Below, in pieces: positions 1 through 5,667 of a stretch of 7,206 bases of DNA. Made by a program: the position numbers and the translations under genes. The notes under the pieces are model-generated. The model saw only the letters and a program-made list of their open reading frames with translations, did not search any database and was not told the origin of the DNA. Source of the DNA: an uncultured Ignavibacteriales bacterium (GTDB lineage: Bacteria > Bacteroidota > Ignavibacteria > Ignavibacteriales > Ignavibacteriaceae); the NCBI GenBank assembly GCA_913053915.1, contig CAJXGP010000097.1, positions 1 to 7,206 of the forward strand, in the 5' to 3' direction. The stretch's first letter is position 1. Every line of letters starts with the position of its first letter.

Positions 1-101
1 GATTCTTCCAAACCGGTTTCTTCATTCTCAAGTAAATAAGAAATCTTCTCAAGTCTTTTTAATTTATTTTCAAACGATTCTTTAGCTGTTTTTTTCGGCA
101 T
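1..101 (-). CDS. xseB: Exodeoxyribonuclease VII small subunit, N-terminal part (runs off the left edge)
   Basis: Small subunit of exonuclease VII, a cytoplasmic single-strand-specific DNA exonuclease. Several copies of XseB bind the helical C-terminal part of one XseA. Only the first 33 codons are visible. The ATG lies at 101-99, and the reading starts MPKKTAKESFENKLKRLEKI and continues to ENEETGLEE. The family hallmark is visible: an FE..L.RLE.I..LE helix followed by a short turn and a second helix beginning around 'TGLEE'. No strong Shine-Dalgarno precedes this ATG, only A/T-rich sequence. It lies on the same strand downstream of xseA, which strongly supports the call. The gap to the xseA stop is 236 bases rather than the usual near-contact. 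The family is about 60-80 residues long, so roughly half the gene is outside the window. Confidence 0.85.
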   Translation of the reverse strand, partial: MPKKTAKESFENKLKRLEKISYLLENEETGLEE

Positions 102-337
102 GATTAAACTTTTTTGTTTTGTATATTTTCAATATTAAATAGCTATTTATGTATGAGTTCTTCCTGAAATGTTAATATTTCAGAAATGTCATCCTCGCGA
201 AAAATGTCCTTACCAACCGGAAAATTAAAATATATTTTAGATTTCCTTTTCATTAGAATAACCATATTACAATATGTATTATAAATTAAAAATAATAAAT
301 ATTTATTACTTTAATTTAAGATTTAAAATTAAATTTA
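102..337. other. Intergenic region between xseA and xseB, non-coding
   Basis: No convincing ORF was seen on either strand. It contains a perfect inverted repeat at 164-183 (CTGAAAT, 6-base loop, ATTTCAG) and a palindrome AAATAGCTATTT near 138-149. A purely A/T inverted repeat at 310-333 (TTTAATTT / AAATTAAA) is expected by chance at this base composition. None is followed by a clear T-run in the transcribed (minus) direction, so no terminator is called. The segment around 188-200 (GTCATCCTCGCGAAAA) loosely resembles common dispersed GTCATYCYCGCGAAAG repeats, but only in part. Confidence 0.5.
164..183. repeat. Inverted repeat CTGAAAT-N6-ATTTCAG between xseA and xseB
   Basis: The arms are 7 bases each and match perfectly, with the loop GTTAAT. 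The repeat lies about 63 bases upstream of the xseB start in the direction of transcription. It could be a weak hairpin in an xseA-xseB message or an operator. There is no T-run after it on the minus strand, so it does not look like an intrinsic terminator. Confidence 0.35.
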
Positions 338-1516
338 TCAGTTATTTTTTAAATTCAGTTCTATATTGTCATCCCAAAATTTTAAGAGTGTCTTTTCATT
401 CGGATTAAACATACCGGCTCTTTTAACTAATTTTTGATTTTGTTCGACAAGCGCAAATCCCAATTTAAGTATTTTATTAATATCATGGGATTCAATAGTT
501 CCGACCAGTAAGGAAAGTTTATTGTTTACTATGAGCTGTTTCCGTTCCATATTCTGAAGTAACATATAAATTAAGTTATCCAGTTGTTGAGATTTTCTTC
601 TTACCTGATCAAGCGGAATTCGGAAACCATACGAAGATAAAATATCATTGACACTATCTTTCAACCTTCCGCATAACATCAAGATGTTTTTTGTAGCTTT
701 ATAAGAAAAATCATCGATAAAAACAAAGAGATCATCTTGATTAGGAGTTGCGAGTTCCATAGCTGCAGAGGGAGTAGGGGCTCTTAAATCCGCTGTAAAA
801 TCGGCAATAGTAAAATCCACTTCATGCCCAACTCCCGAAATAATCGGAATTTTGGAATTAAATATTGCCCGTGCGACAATCTCTTCATTAAAAGCCCATA
901 AATCTTCTATTGAACCTCCCCCTCTTCCGGCGATAATCACATCAACATCTTTCCTTTTGTTTAATTGCCGGATACTATCAACGATTCCTTCAGCGGCGCC
1001 GCTACCTTGAACTTTTGTTGGTGCAATAATAAATTCTACCAATGGAAATCTTCGTTTGGCAACGCTAATCATATCCCTGAAAGCAGCTCCGTCAATCGCA
1101 GTTACAATTCCTATTTTTTTAGGAAATATTGGTATCGGCTGTTTAAATTCCTCATCAAACAAACCTTCTTGGGCTAATTCTTGTTTGAGTCTTTCGAATG
1201 CAGCTTGAAGTTCACCGATTCCGGCAGGTTTCATCGATCTAACATCAAGTTGATAGCTACCTCGCGGGGGATATACCGTTATTCTGCCTGTTACGGTAAC
1301 CTTCATTCCGTTTTGCGGTGTAAAGAAAACATAATTGTTTAATCCTTTCCACATCGTGCACGAAATTACCGAATTGGAATCTTTCAAATTAAAATACCAA
1401 TGACCTGAAACATGTGCTTTAAATCCCGATATTTCACCTTGAACGGTTAATTGATTAAAATTACCTTCGAGTGTCCGTTTAATTTGTTTTGTTAATTCTG
1501 AAACTGTTAAGATCAT
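338..1516 (-). CDS. xseA: Exodeoxyribonuclease VII large subunit
   Basis: Catalytic subunit of exonuclease VII, which degrades single-stranded DNA from both ends to short oligonucleotides in repair and recombination. The protein is 392 residues, shorter than the ~456 of E. coli but normal for this side of the tree. An N-terminal OB-fold (about 1-100, with GEISGFKAHVSGHWYFNLKD at 27-46) is followed by the nuclease domain (about 115-330) and a helical/coiled C-terminal region that binds XseB. The residues corresponding to E. coli D155, R205, H238 and D241 are D148, R198, H231 and D234. Their relative spacing is identical (50, 33 and 3), and they sit in GAAFRD, GRGGGSIEDLWAFNEE and SGVGHEVDFTIADF. 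The conserved DLRAPTPSAAMEL follows. The ATG at 1516 has AGGAA 7 bases upstream and matches the family start (MILTVSELT). The partner xseB follows downstream on the same strand. The methyltransferase gene ends 85 bases upstream and may share a transcript. Confidence 0.97.
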   Translation of the reverse strand: MILTVSELTKQIKRTLEGNFNQLTVQGEISGFKAHVSGHWYFNLKDSNSVISCTMWKGLNNYVFFTPQNGMKVTVTGRITVYPPRGSYQLDVRSMKPAGIGELQAAFERLKQELAQEGLFDEEFKQPIPIFPKKIGIVTAIDGAAFRDMISVAKRRFPLVEFIIAPTKVQGSGAAEGIVDSIRQLNKRKDVDVIIAGRGGGSIEDLWAFNEEIVARAIFNSKIPIISGVGHEVDFTIADFTADLRAPTPSAAMELATPNQDDLFVFIDDFSYKATKNILMLCGRLKDSVNDILSSYGFRIPLDQVRRKSQQLDNLIYMLLQNMERKQLIVNNKLSLLVGTIESHDINKILKLGFALVEQNQKLVKRAGMFNPNEKTLLKFWDDNIELNLKNN

Positions 1517-1576
1517 GTGAAATATTCCTGTTTAAGCTGATTTTAAACTCTACTTTCACCTCTTGGAATTTTACAC

Positions 1577-1607
1577 AAGTAAAAGGAAATTAAATTCAAC
1601 TTTACTT
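1577..1607. repeat. Inverted repeat AAGTAAA/TTTACTT at the methyltransferase stop
   Basis: The arms are 7 bases each, at 1577-1583 and 1601-1607, with a 17-base loop, and they overlap the stop codon of the minus-strand methyltransferase gene. The repeat is A/T-rich, and on the minus strand the sequence after it (GTGTAAAATT) has no T-run. It is a poor terminator candidate at best, and may be chance in this composition. Confidence 0.2.
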
Positions 1608-2474
1608 TTTAAACAATTCTTTTCTAAATATCAAACAGTACTGATGATGTCTATTAGAAACCCAAGCATTATTTATCCCTAAAGCAACCAAAGGTTTATC
1701 ATTTTGCAACCATATTTTTTCATCTTTCAACACCCAACTTTTTTTTCCTCTTTTGGTCAATGAAATAGCGGTATCAAAAGCCAACGGAAAAAGTTTACTC
1801 TTATAATAAACGTTATTTATAATCACGGTCAGATAACCGTTATCTTTAGTAATATCAAAAACCAAATCAAAAATTCTTGCTTGTTTCTCTAAAAATTCAT
1901 CATAATCTTTAATATTACCGATATCATCTTTACTGGAAGAATAAATGGTAGATAATCCTTTATCGCTACGGATTTTTTGTCTGAGTGAATTACGTTCCAA
2001 CTGATTCCAATATGGAGGCGAGGTAATAGTATAATCAAATTTAATATCATTTAAACCGGTATTCATTAAAAAAGTTGCAATTTCAGAAGAATCTCCGCAC
2101 AACGGCACAATTTTATTTTGATAATTTTTTCTGTTTATTCTGTCTCTTGCGATTTCAAAATAATATTTTGAAAGCTCGACGGCAACTCCGTTTCTATTTA
2201 AATTGCCTGTCGCAATCAATGTACTACCTGTTCCCATAAACGGATCGAAAACCCATTGATTTTCTTTTGTAAAAAACGAGATGAATTCTTCAACTAAAGT
2301 TTCGGGAAATTTTGCCGGGTGGAGAATCTCATCATTTCTTCTCCTCGGCGGTAAATGAATGAACCAAGATTTTGTGAATTTAATCCATTCTTTGCCTGTG
2401 AGCATATTTAATTTATTCGCAAGGTTATATCTGCCTCTTTCTCCAAGATCTAAATAATTATTTCGTTTTCCCAT
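1602..2474 (-). CDS. Solitary DNA methyltransferase, N4-cytosine/N6-adenine type (SPPY)
   Basis: S-adenosylmethionine-dependent methylation of an exocyclic amino group in DNA. Its 290 residues carry, in order: motif X-like HPAKFPETLVEEF (52-64), motif I FDPFMGTGSTLIATG (76-90), motif II acidic residue in VAVELS (E100), motif III CGDSSE (126-131), catalytic motif IV TSPPYW (151-156), then a variable stretch (about 157-200, possible target recognition) and a strand resembling motif VI, DNGYLTVIINNVY (211-223). The S-P-P-Y form is most typical of N4-cytosine enzymes but also occurs in N6-adenine enzymes, so the modified base cannot be settled. The order X-I-IV is permuted relative to the common beta class (IV-X-I). 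The ATG at 2474 gives a sensible N-terminus, with no clear Shine-Dalgarno before it. No endonuclease, Vsr or helicase gene lies beside it, so it looks like an orphan enzyme. A restriction partner beyond the window is unlikely, because the neighbours are unrelated genes. Confidence 0.88.
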   Translation of the reverse strand: MGKRNNYLDLGERGRYNLANKLNMLTGKEWIKFTKSWFIHLPPRRRNDEILHPAKFPETLVEEFISFFTKENQWVFDPFMGTGSTLIATGNLNRNGVAVELSKYYFEIARDRINRKNYQNKIVPLCGDSSEIATFLMNTGLNDIKFDYTITSPPYWNQLERNSLRQKIRSDKGLSTIYSSSKDDIGNIKDYDEFLEKQARIFDLVFDITKDNGYLTVIINNVYYKSKLFPLAFDTAISLTKRGKKSWVLKDEKIWLQNDKPLVALGINNAWVSNRHHQYCLIFRKELFKK

Positions 2475-2870
2475 AATAATAATAGAACTTTCGATTTGAA
2501 AAGTGATGTCTTTAAAAAATTTAGTTACAAATTACTATCTTTATCGTTAAAAAATTTAAAAAAAATAAATGAGACATTTCTAAAAAGGTTATTCCCTTTT
2601 TCCTGAATTATGAATATTAACAAAAAATTAAAGATTTTTCACTAAAGAAATATCTTTATTAGAGAAAACTCATAGATTATTATTTGAGGAAGCATCGAGA
2701 TATATTTGAAAGTACAAAATGAAAGAGCTGGAAAATAATTTTCCCTCTTTAACGGTTGCATCAAATTTTCTGTTAGTTACCGTTTATAAAAGATAATCAA
2801 TTCAAATTATTATTATTCCGAGTCGTTCGACAAATTTTTCAATTAAGTGAATAATAGACCGGTTGTTAAA
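2475..2870. other. 396-base intergenic region with two abutting stem-loops
   Basis: No gene was recognised on either strand. The left half (2475-2640) is very A/T-rich, with A- and T-runs, and is upstream of the minus-strand methyltransferase, so its promoter should be here. No convincing -35/-10 pair was identified. The centre holds two adjacent inverted repeats (2722-2750 and 2751-2784). A small palindrome GTCG-TT-CGAC lies at 2822-2831, about 40 bases past the acetyltransferase stop. A 25-codon ORF (2719-2796, plus strand) overlaps the stem-loops and is not credible as a gene. Confidence 0.5.
2722..2784. repeat. Tandem stem-loops: 12-bp bulged hairpin followed by a 6-bp stem
   Basis: The first element pairs AAAGAG (2722-2727) with CTCTTT (2745-2750), then, after a two-base bulge (CT), GGAAAA (2730-2735) with TTTTCC (2739-2744) around a TAA loop. 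The second starts on the next base and pairs AACGGT (2751-2756) with ACCGTT (2779-2784) around a 22-base loop. The first stem is longer and less A/T-biased than other repeats in the window. It lies about 120 bases past the acetyltransferase stop and about 250 bases before the methyltransferase start in their common direction. Neither strand has a T-run directly after the stem. Possible roles are a structured RNA, an RNA-processing site or a non-canonical terminator. None is demonstrated. Confidence 0.45.
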
Positions 2871-3779
2871 TCAATCTAAGGTTTTTTCATATCGCCAAAA
2901 AATTCTGGAGACCTTGGAATTTGCATATTTCATATAAAACGGAATAGGTCCGACCCATGGAATAATTGCTTTGGAATATCCTATATTTTTCATATCAGCG
3001 AGACATTTTTTAAACAATATACCGCCGATGCCTTTTCCTCTGAGCGAATTAGCCGTACCCATCGGTCCAAACCAGCCGGTTCCCTTATTATTAACCTCAA
3101 AAGCAGAAAAGGCGCCTATGACACCGTTTTGTTCCGCAATAAAAAGACTAACCGGATCATTATTAAAAGATTCATTAACCTCGCTAATCCAAGCGTTAAA
3201 ATCTTCGTCGATCCATTTCATAATACCGGGAAAATCCTTTTTTTCGGCTCTTCGGCAAATAATATTCTGCAATTTCAATTTATTCTCTTCTTCTTGAGTA
3301 TCGAAATTTACAAGAGACAAATCTGCCGTTAAATTGGAAGTATCGCCGAATTTTTTAAATCCGTTTTTTTCAAAAAAACAAACGGCTTCCGTATAAAAAG
3401 GATCAACGCCGGGCATAAAATAATTCGGATAGGATTCATAAACTCTGATTTTACCGACGCCCTTTTTTCGCATTTGGTCTTCTATGTTTTTGTATAATGA
3501 TGTGGCGGTACCCAAGTGCCTGAAATTGGGATTAACGCATAAAAGCTTTATATATCCAATTTTTTCGCCAAACCGATCCTTTATTACTCCCTGTATAAAA
3601 GCGATAGGTACATGTGATTCATCCTCAAAAGCGGTTAAAGTTAATTCGGGATCATAGTCCTGTTCTCCAAATGTTTTTTCTCTTAGAAGGAAATCAGGCA
3701 TTATATCAAGCTCCATACTAAGACGGCATAATTTTGCCGTATCACTTAAAATATCTTCGGAAAATTTTCTGATTTTCAT
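2871..3779 (-). CDS. Tandem GNAT-domain N-acetyltransferase
   Basis: The 302-residue protein contains two GCN5-related acetyltransferase modules in tandem. Module 1 (about 1-155) has the acetyl-CoA loop VNPNFRHLGTATSLY (82-96; R87, G90, A92), then YESYPNYFMPGVDPFY (114-129) and an ..FFEKNGFKKFG end (135-145). Module 2 (about 173-302) has GTANSLRGKGIGGILFKKCL (241-260), with the canonical R-G-K-G-I-G loop, and a WVGPIPFYMKY end (275-285). Module 2 has the better-preserved acetyl-CoA motif (RGKGIG against RHLGTA), so it may be the active half, with module 1 degenerate or regulatory. The substrate cannot be read from the sequence. The FGPMGT..RGKGIG..WVGP..FY pattern recalls acetyltransferases found with amino-sugar hydrolases, but no such gene is here. 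The ATG at 3779 is preceded by AGAGG with a 5-base spacer. It is divergently placed from the xanthine dehydrogenase operon. Confidence 0.88.
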   Translation of the reverse strand: MKIRKFSEDILSDTAKLCRLSMELDIMPDFLLREKTFGEQDYDPELTLTAFEDESHVPIAFIQGVIKDRFGEKIGYIKLLCVNPNFRHLGTATSLYKNIEDQMRKKGVGKIRVYESYPNYFMPGVDPFYTEAVCFFEKNGFKKFGDTSNLTADLSLVNFDTQEEENKLKLQNIICRRAEKKDFPGIMKWIDEDFNAWISEVNESFNNDPVSLFIAEQNGVIGAFSAFEVNNKGTGWFGPMGTANSLRGKGIGGILFKKCLADMKNIGYSKAIIPWVGPIPFYMKYANSKVSRIFWRYEKTLD

Positions 3780-3820
3780 AAATGCCTCTATGTTTTAGAA
3801 ATAAGCTGAAAAGAAATTTA

Positions 3821-3849
3821 AATATAACCCAATGACAATTTCTTGAAAA
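3821..3849 (-). promoter_or_regulatory. Possible sigma70-type promoter for the acetyltransferase gene
   Basis: Read on the minus strand, TTTTCA (3849-3844; 4 of 6 to TTGACA) is separated by exactly 17 bases from TATATT (3826-3821; 5 of 6 to TATAAT). This would give a leader of roughly 35 bases before the ATG at 3779. In DNA this A/T-rich such matches arise often by chance, and Bacteroidota use a different promoter consensus, so confidence is low. Confidence 0.28.
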
Positions 3850-3879
3850 TTATCAGCAGGTTTTTTGAAATAAATATTC

Positions 3880-3894
3880 TACCGGTATCCGGTA
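3880..3894. repeat. G/C-rich inverted repeat TACCGG-TAT-CCGGTA
   Basis: Perfect 6-base arms around a 3-base centre, followed at once by CC and then a further GGTA at 3903-3906. It stands out because the surrounding 200 bases are strongly A/T-rich. It lies about 100 bases upstream of the acetyltransferase start and about 186 bases before the xdhA ATG, a position suited to an operator shared by divergent genes. No regulator family is assigned. Confidence 0.35.
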
Positions 3895-4009
3895 CCTTTC
3901 TAGGTAATTTTATCAATTATAAACTTATAATTTACAAATATTTCAAATAGAATTGAAATTATTTGGTTAGTTAATTTATTATCTTTCACTTGAATTTTAA
4001 CATTATTTT

Positions 4010-4038
4010 TATGATTTTTTTATTGTTTTAAAATCATA
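4010..4038. promoter_or_regulatory. Inverted repeat TATGATTTT-N11-AAAATCATA upstream of xdhA (candidate operator or leader hairpin)
   Basis: Perfect 9-base arms (4010-4018 and 4030-4038) are separated by 11 bases, with arm centres 20 bases (about two helical turns) apart, as expected for a dimeric DNA-binding protein. It ends 41 bases before the xdhA ATG. If transcribed it would instead form a leader hairpin. The arms are mostly A/T, so chance is not excluded, but each contains a conserved TGAT/ATCA core. Location and symmetry suggest control of the xanthine dehydrogenase operon. Confidence 0.4.
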
Positions 4039-4064
4039 GAGATGGAAAACAAAATTTATTGTAT

Positions 4065-4070
4065 AGAAGG
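4065..4070 (+). promoter_or_regulatory. Shine-Dalgarno AGAAGG that fixes the xdhA start
   Basis: AGAAGG is followed by a 9-base spacer and the ATG at 4080. An in-frame TTG at 4059 would add seven residues but would place this motif inside the coding sequence. The residues after the ATG (MEKKISFIIN) match the usual beginning of the 2Fe-2S ferredoxin fold, so the ATG is preferred. Confidence 0.6.
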
Positions 4071-4079
4071 TCAAAACAA

Positions 4080-5504
4080 ATGGAAAAGAAAATTTCGTTT
4101 ATAATTAATGATACGGAACTTACGGTAAAAGTTAATCCTAATGTTGTATTGCTCGATTTTTTAAGGAAAGAACTTCATTTAACAGGTACAAAAGAAGGCT
4201 GTAAAGAGGGCGATTGCGGAGCTTGTACTGTTTTGGTTGGACGTTTGGATAACGGTAAAATTATATATTTGACAGTTACTTCGTGTTTATACGCTATGGG
4301 AAATACCGAAGGTAAACATATTGTTACAATTGAAGGATTAAATCAAAACGAACTTACAATGCCGCAAAAAGAATTTGTTGATGAAGGTGCTTCTCAATGT
4401 GGATTTTGCACACCCGGCTTTATCGTTTCTTTAACAGGATATTTCCTTAATCATAATAGCTTTTCTTTTAATGAAGCTGTTAACGCTCTTGGTGGAAATA
4501 TTTGCAGATGTACAGGCTACACATCAATTAAAAGAGCCGTAAAAAAATCAATTGATATCCAATCTTTTAATTTAAACGGTGAGAACAATCATTTAAAATC
4601 TCTTATCGATAATAACATCATCCCTAAATATTTTTCAACTATTCTCAATAGATTGAAATTAATCGCACACCGGCCCGAATCGAAAAAACAAATTGTGGAC
4701 GGTGAAAAGATTTTAATAAACGGTGGAACCGATTTGTTCGTTCAAAAACCGGATGAATTATTAAATGAAGAAACAATTTTTATAAGTGAGCAAGAATCAA
4801 AATACATTGAAGAAAAAGAAGGTAAAATCATTATCGGTGCTGCCGCAACTTTCGAAATGATCAAGAAATCGGAAATAATGCAAAAATATTTTAATAATAT
4901 TGAAAGTTATTTGAACCTTGTTGCTTCTCAGCAAATCCGCAATAGTGCAACAATAGCCGGAAATATTGTTAATGCTTCGCCAATAGGAGATATGACCGTA
5001 TTTCTTTTATCACTAAATTCTACAGTTATTTTAAATAACGGGAACTCAAAAAGAGAAATTTATCTCAAAGATTTTTATAAAGGATACAAAACAATAGACA
5101 AAAAGGCTAATGAAATTATCGAGCAAATAAGGTTCGACGTGCCGGATGAACATTTTAATTTTAACTTCGAAAAAGTTTCAAAGCGGACACACCTTGATAT
5201 TGCAAGTGTAAATACGGCAATAGGCATAAGCGTTTTAGAAGGAATAATTTGCGATATCCATATTTCAGCGGGTGGAATAGCACCAATTCCTCTTTATTTA
5301 AATAGAACATCTAAATATTTATTAAGTAAAGAACTTAATACTGCAAATATAGATAAAGCACTTAAAATTGCTCAAGAAGAAATTTCTCCTATTAGCGATG
5401 TCCGGGGGAGTGCCGATTATAAAAGGTTTTTGTTAAATCAATTAATTAAATCACATTTTCTTGTTTTGTTTCCCGGAAAATTCAACATTGAGGAATTAGT
5501 ATGA
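4080..5504 (+). CDS. xdhA: Xanthine dehydrogenase-type iron-sulfur/FAD subunit (fused small and medium subunits)
   Basis: Electron-transfer subunit of a cytoplasmic molybdenum hydroxylase. It passes electrons from the molybdenum site in the partner subunit through two 2Fe-2S clusters to FAD. The 474 residues from the ATG compare with ~460 in Rhodobacter capsulatus XdhA. Plant-type ferredoxin domain 1-80: ligands C41, C46, C49 (CKEGDCGAC) and C69. Second cluster domain about 85-160: C107 and C110 (CGFC), C142 and C144 (CRC). FAD domain about 190-360: INGGTDL (213-219), IGAAATFE (252-259) and QQIRNSATIAGNIVNASPIGD (284-304). C-terminal flavoprotein domain about 365-474, with ISAGGIAPIPL and SPISDVRGSADYKR. 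All eight cluster cysteines are present, so the gene looks functional. Its stop overlaps the next ATG (ATGA), the usual coupling to the molybdenum subunit, but that subunit is reduced to a remnant. Xanthine as substrate is inferred from subunit architecture and the xdhC neighbour. Other purine or N-heterocycle hydroxylases share this layout. Confidence 0.92.
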   Translation: MEKKISFIINDTELTVKVNPNVVLLDFLRKELHLTGTKEGCKEGDCGACTVLVGRLDNGKIIYLTVTSCLYAMGNTEGKHIVTIEGLNQNELTMPQKEFVDEGASQCGFCTPGFIVSLTGYFLNHNSFSFNEAVNALGGNICRCTGYTSIKRAVKKSIDIQSFNLNGENNHLKSLIDNNIIPKYFSTILNRLKLIAHRPESKKQIVDGEKILINGGTDLFVQKPDELLNEETIFISEQESKYIEEKEGKIIIGAAATFEMIKKSEIMQKYFNNIESYLNLVASQQIRNSATIAGNIVNASPIGDMTVFLLSLNSTVILNNGNSKREIYLKDFYKGYKTIDKKANEIIEQIRFDVPDEHFNFNFEKVSKRTHLDIASVNTAIGISVLEGIICDIHISAGGIAPIPLYLNRTSKYLLSKELNTANIDKALKIAQEEISPISDVRGSADYKRFLLNQLIKSHFLVLFPGKFNIEELV

Positions 5505-5653
5505 AAAACCAAGATATAATTAAACATGTAAAGGGAGAATCACTTTTTGCGATATTTCATACTATTAAATATTTTTCTGTACCATTAAATTTTAAAATAT
5601 CAGCCCCGTTAACACCGGAAAAAGTATTAACATCACTATATTCCATAGACTAA
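5501..5653 (+). pseudogene. xdhB: Collapsed molybdenum-cofactor subunit of xanthine dehydrogenase (in-frame internal deletion)
   Basis: A 50-codon ORF that begins in an ATGA overlap with xdhA, where the ~750-residue molybdenum subunit is expected. Its first residues (MKNQDIIKHVKGES) read like the start of that family, which normally continues into a substrate-entry segment such as FVDDI. Its last residues (VPLNFKISAPLTPEKVLTSLYSID) read like the family's extreme C-terminus (..SAPATPEKVL..). The middle FAIFHTIKYF resembles the helix just before that end (..AISVFFAIKDA..). The simplest reading is an in-frame join near codons 13-18 (5537-5554) that removed about 700 codons, including every molybdopterin-binding and active-site segment. 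The product cannot catalyse hydroxylation. Either the deletion is real or the assembly skipped the body of the gene. Assignment rests on remembered family ends, since no alignment was run. Confidence 0.72.
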
Positions 5654-5667
5654 AATAAATTTATAAT

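Larger units (their letters stand above)
3780..4079. other. Divergent intergenic region between the acetyltransferase and xdhA
   Basis: About 300 bases without a gene, expected to carry promoters for both directions. It holds a G/C-rich inverted repeat at 3880-3894, a 9-bp inverted repeat at 4010-4038 just before xdhA, and a possible minus-strand promoter at 3821-3849. A TATAAT lies at 3926-3931 on the plus strand but lacks a matching -35. No molybdenum-cofactor riboswitch architecture was recognised. Confidence 0.5.

Noticed and set aside
310..333. Inverted repeat TTTAATTT/AAATTAAA after xseA as a terminator
   Set aside because: Composed only of A and T, it is expected by chance here and gives a very unstable hairpin.
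965..1177. 70-codon plus-strand open frame inside xseA
   Set aside because: It lies antisense to the conserved nuclease domain and has no family features; shadow of xseA.
2719..2796. 25-codon plus-strand ORF (MKELENNFPSLTVASNF...)
   Set aside because: It lies over the two stem-loops, has no nearby Shine-Dalgarno and resembles nothing known; probably chance.
2971..3332. Two overlapping plus-strand open frames (108 and 67 codons) inside the acetyltransferase gene
   Set aside because: Antisense to well-conserved GNAT sequence, with no recognisable domain or ribosome site; shadows.
3990..4015. TTGAAT...TATGAT as an xdhA promoter
   Set aside because: The spacer is only 14 bases, too short for a sigma70-type promoter.
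4059..4079. TTG at 4059 as an alternative start of xdhA
   Set aside because: It would add seven unlike residues and bury the AGAAGG Shine-Dalgarno that fits the ATG at 4080.
3780..4079. Molybdenum-cofactor riboswitch upstream of xdhA
   Set aside because: No multi-stem architecture was recognisable; only a simple inverted repeat is present.
4042..4104. 20-codon ORF (MENKIYCIEG...) overlapping the start of xdhA in another frame
   Set aside because: It could in principle be a leader peptide, but it has no ribosome site of its own and A/T-rich sequence makes such ORFs common.
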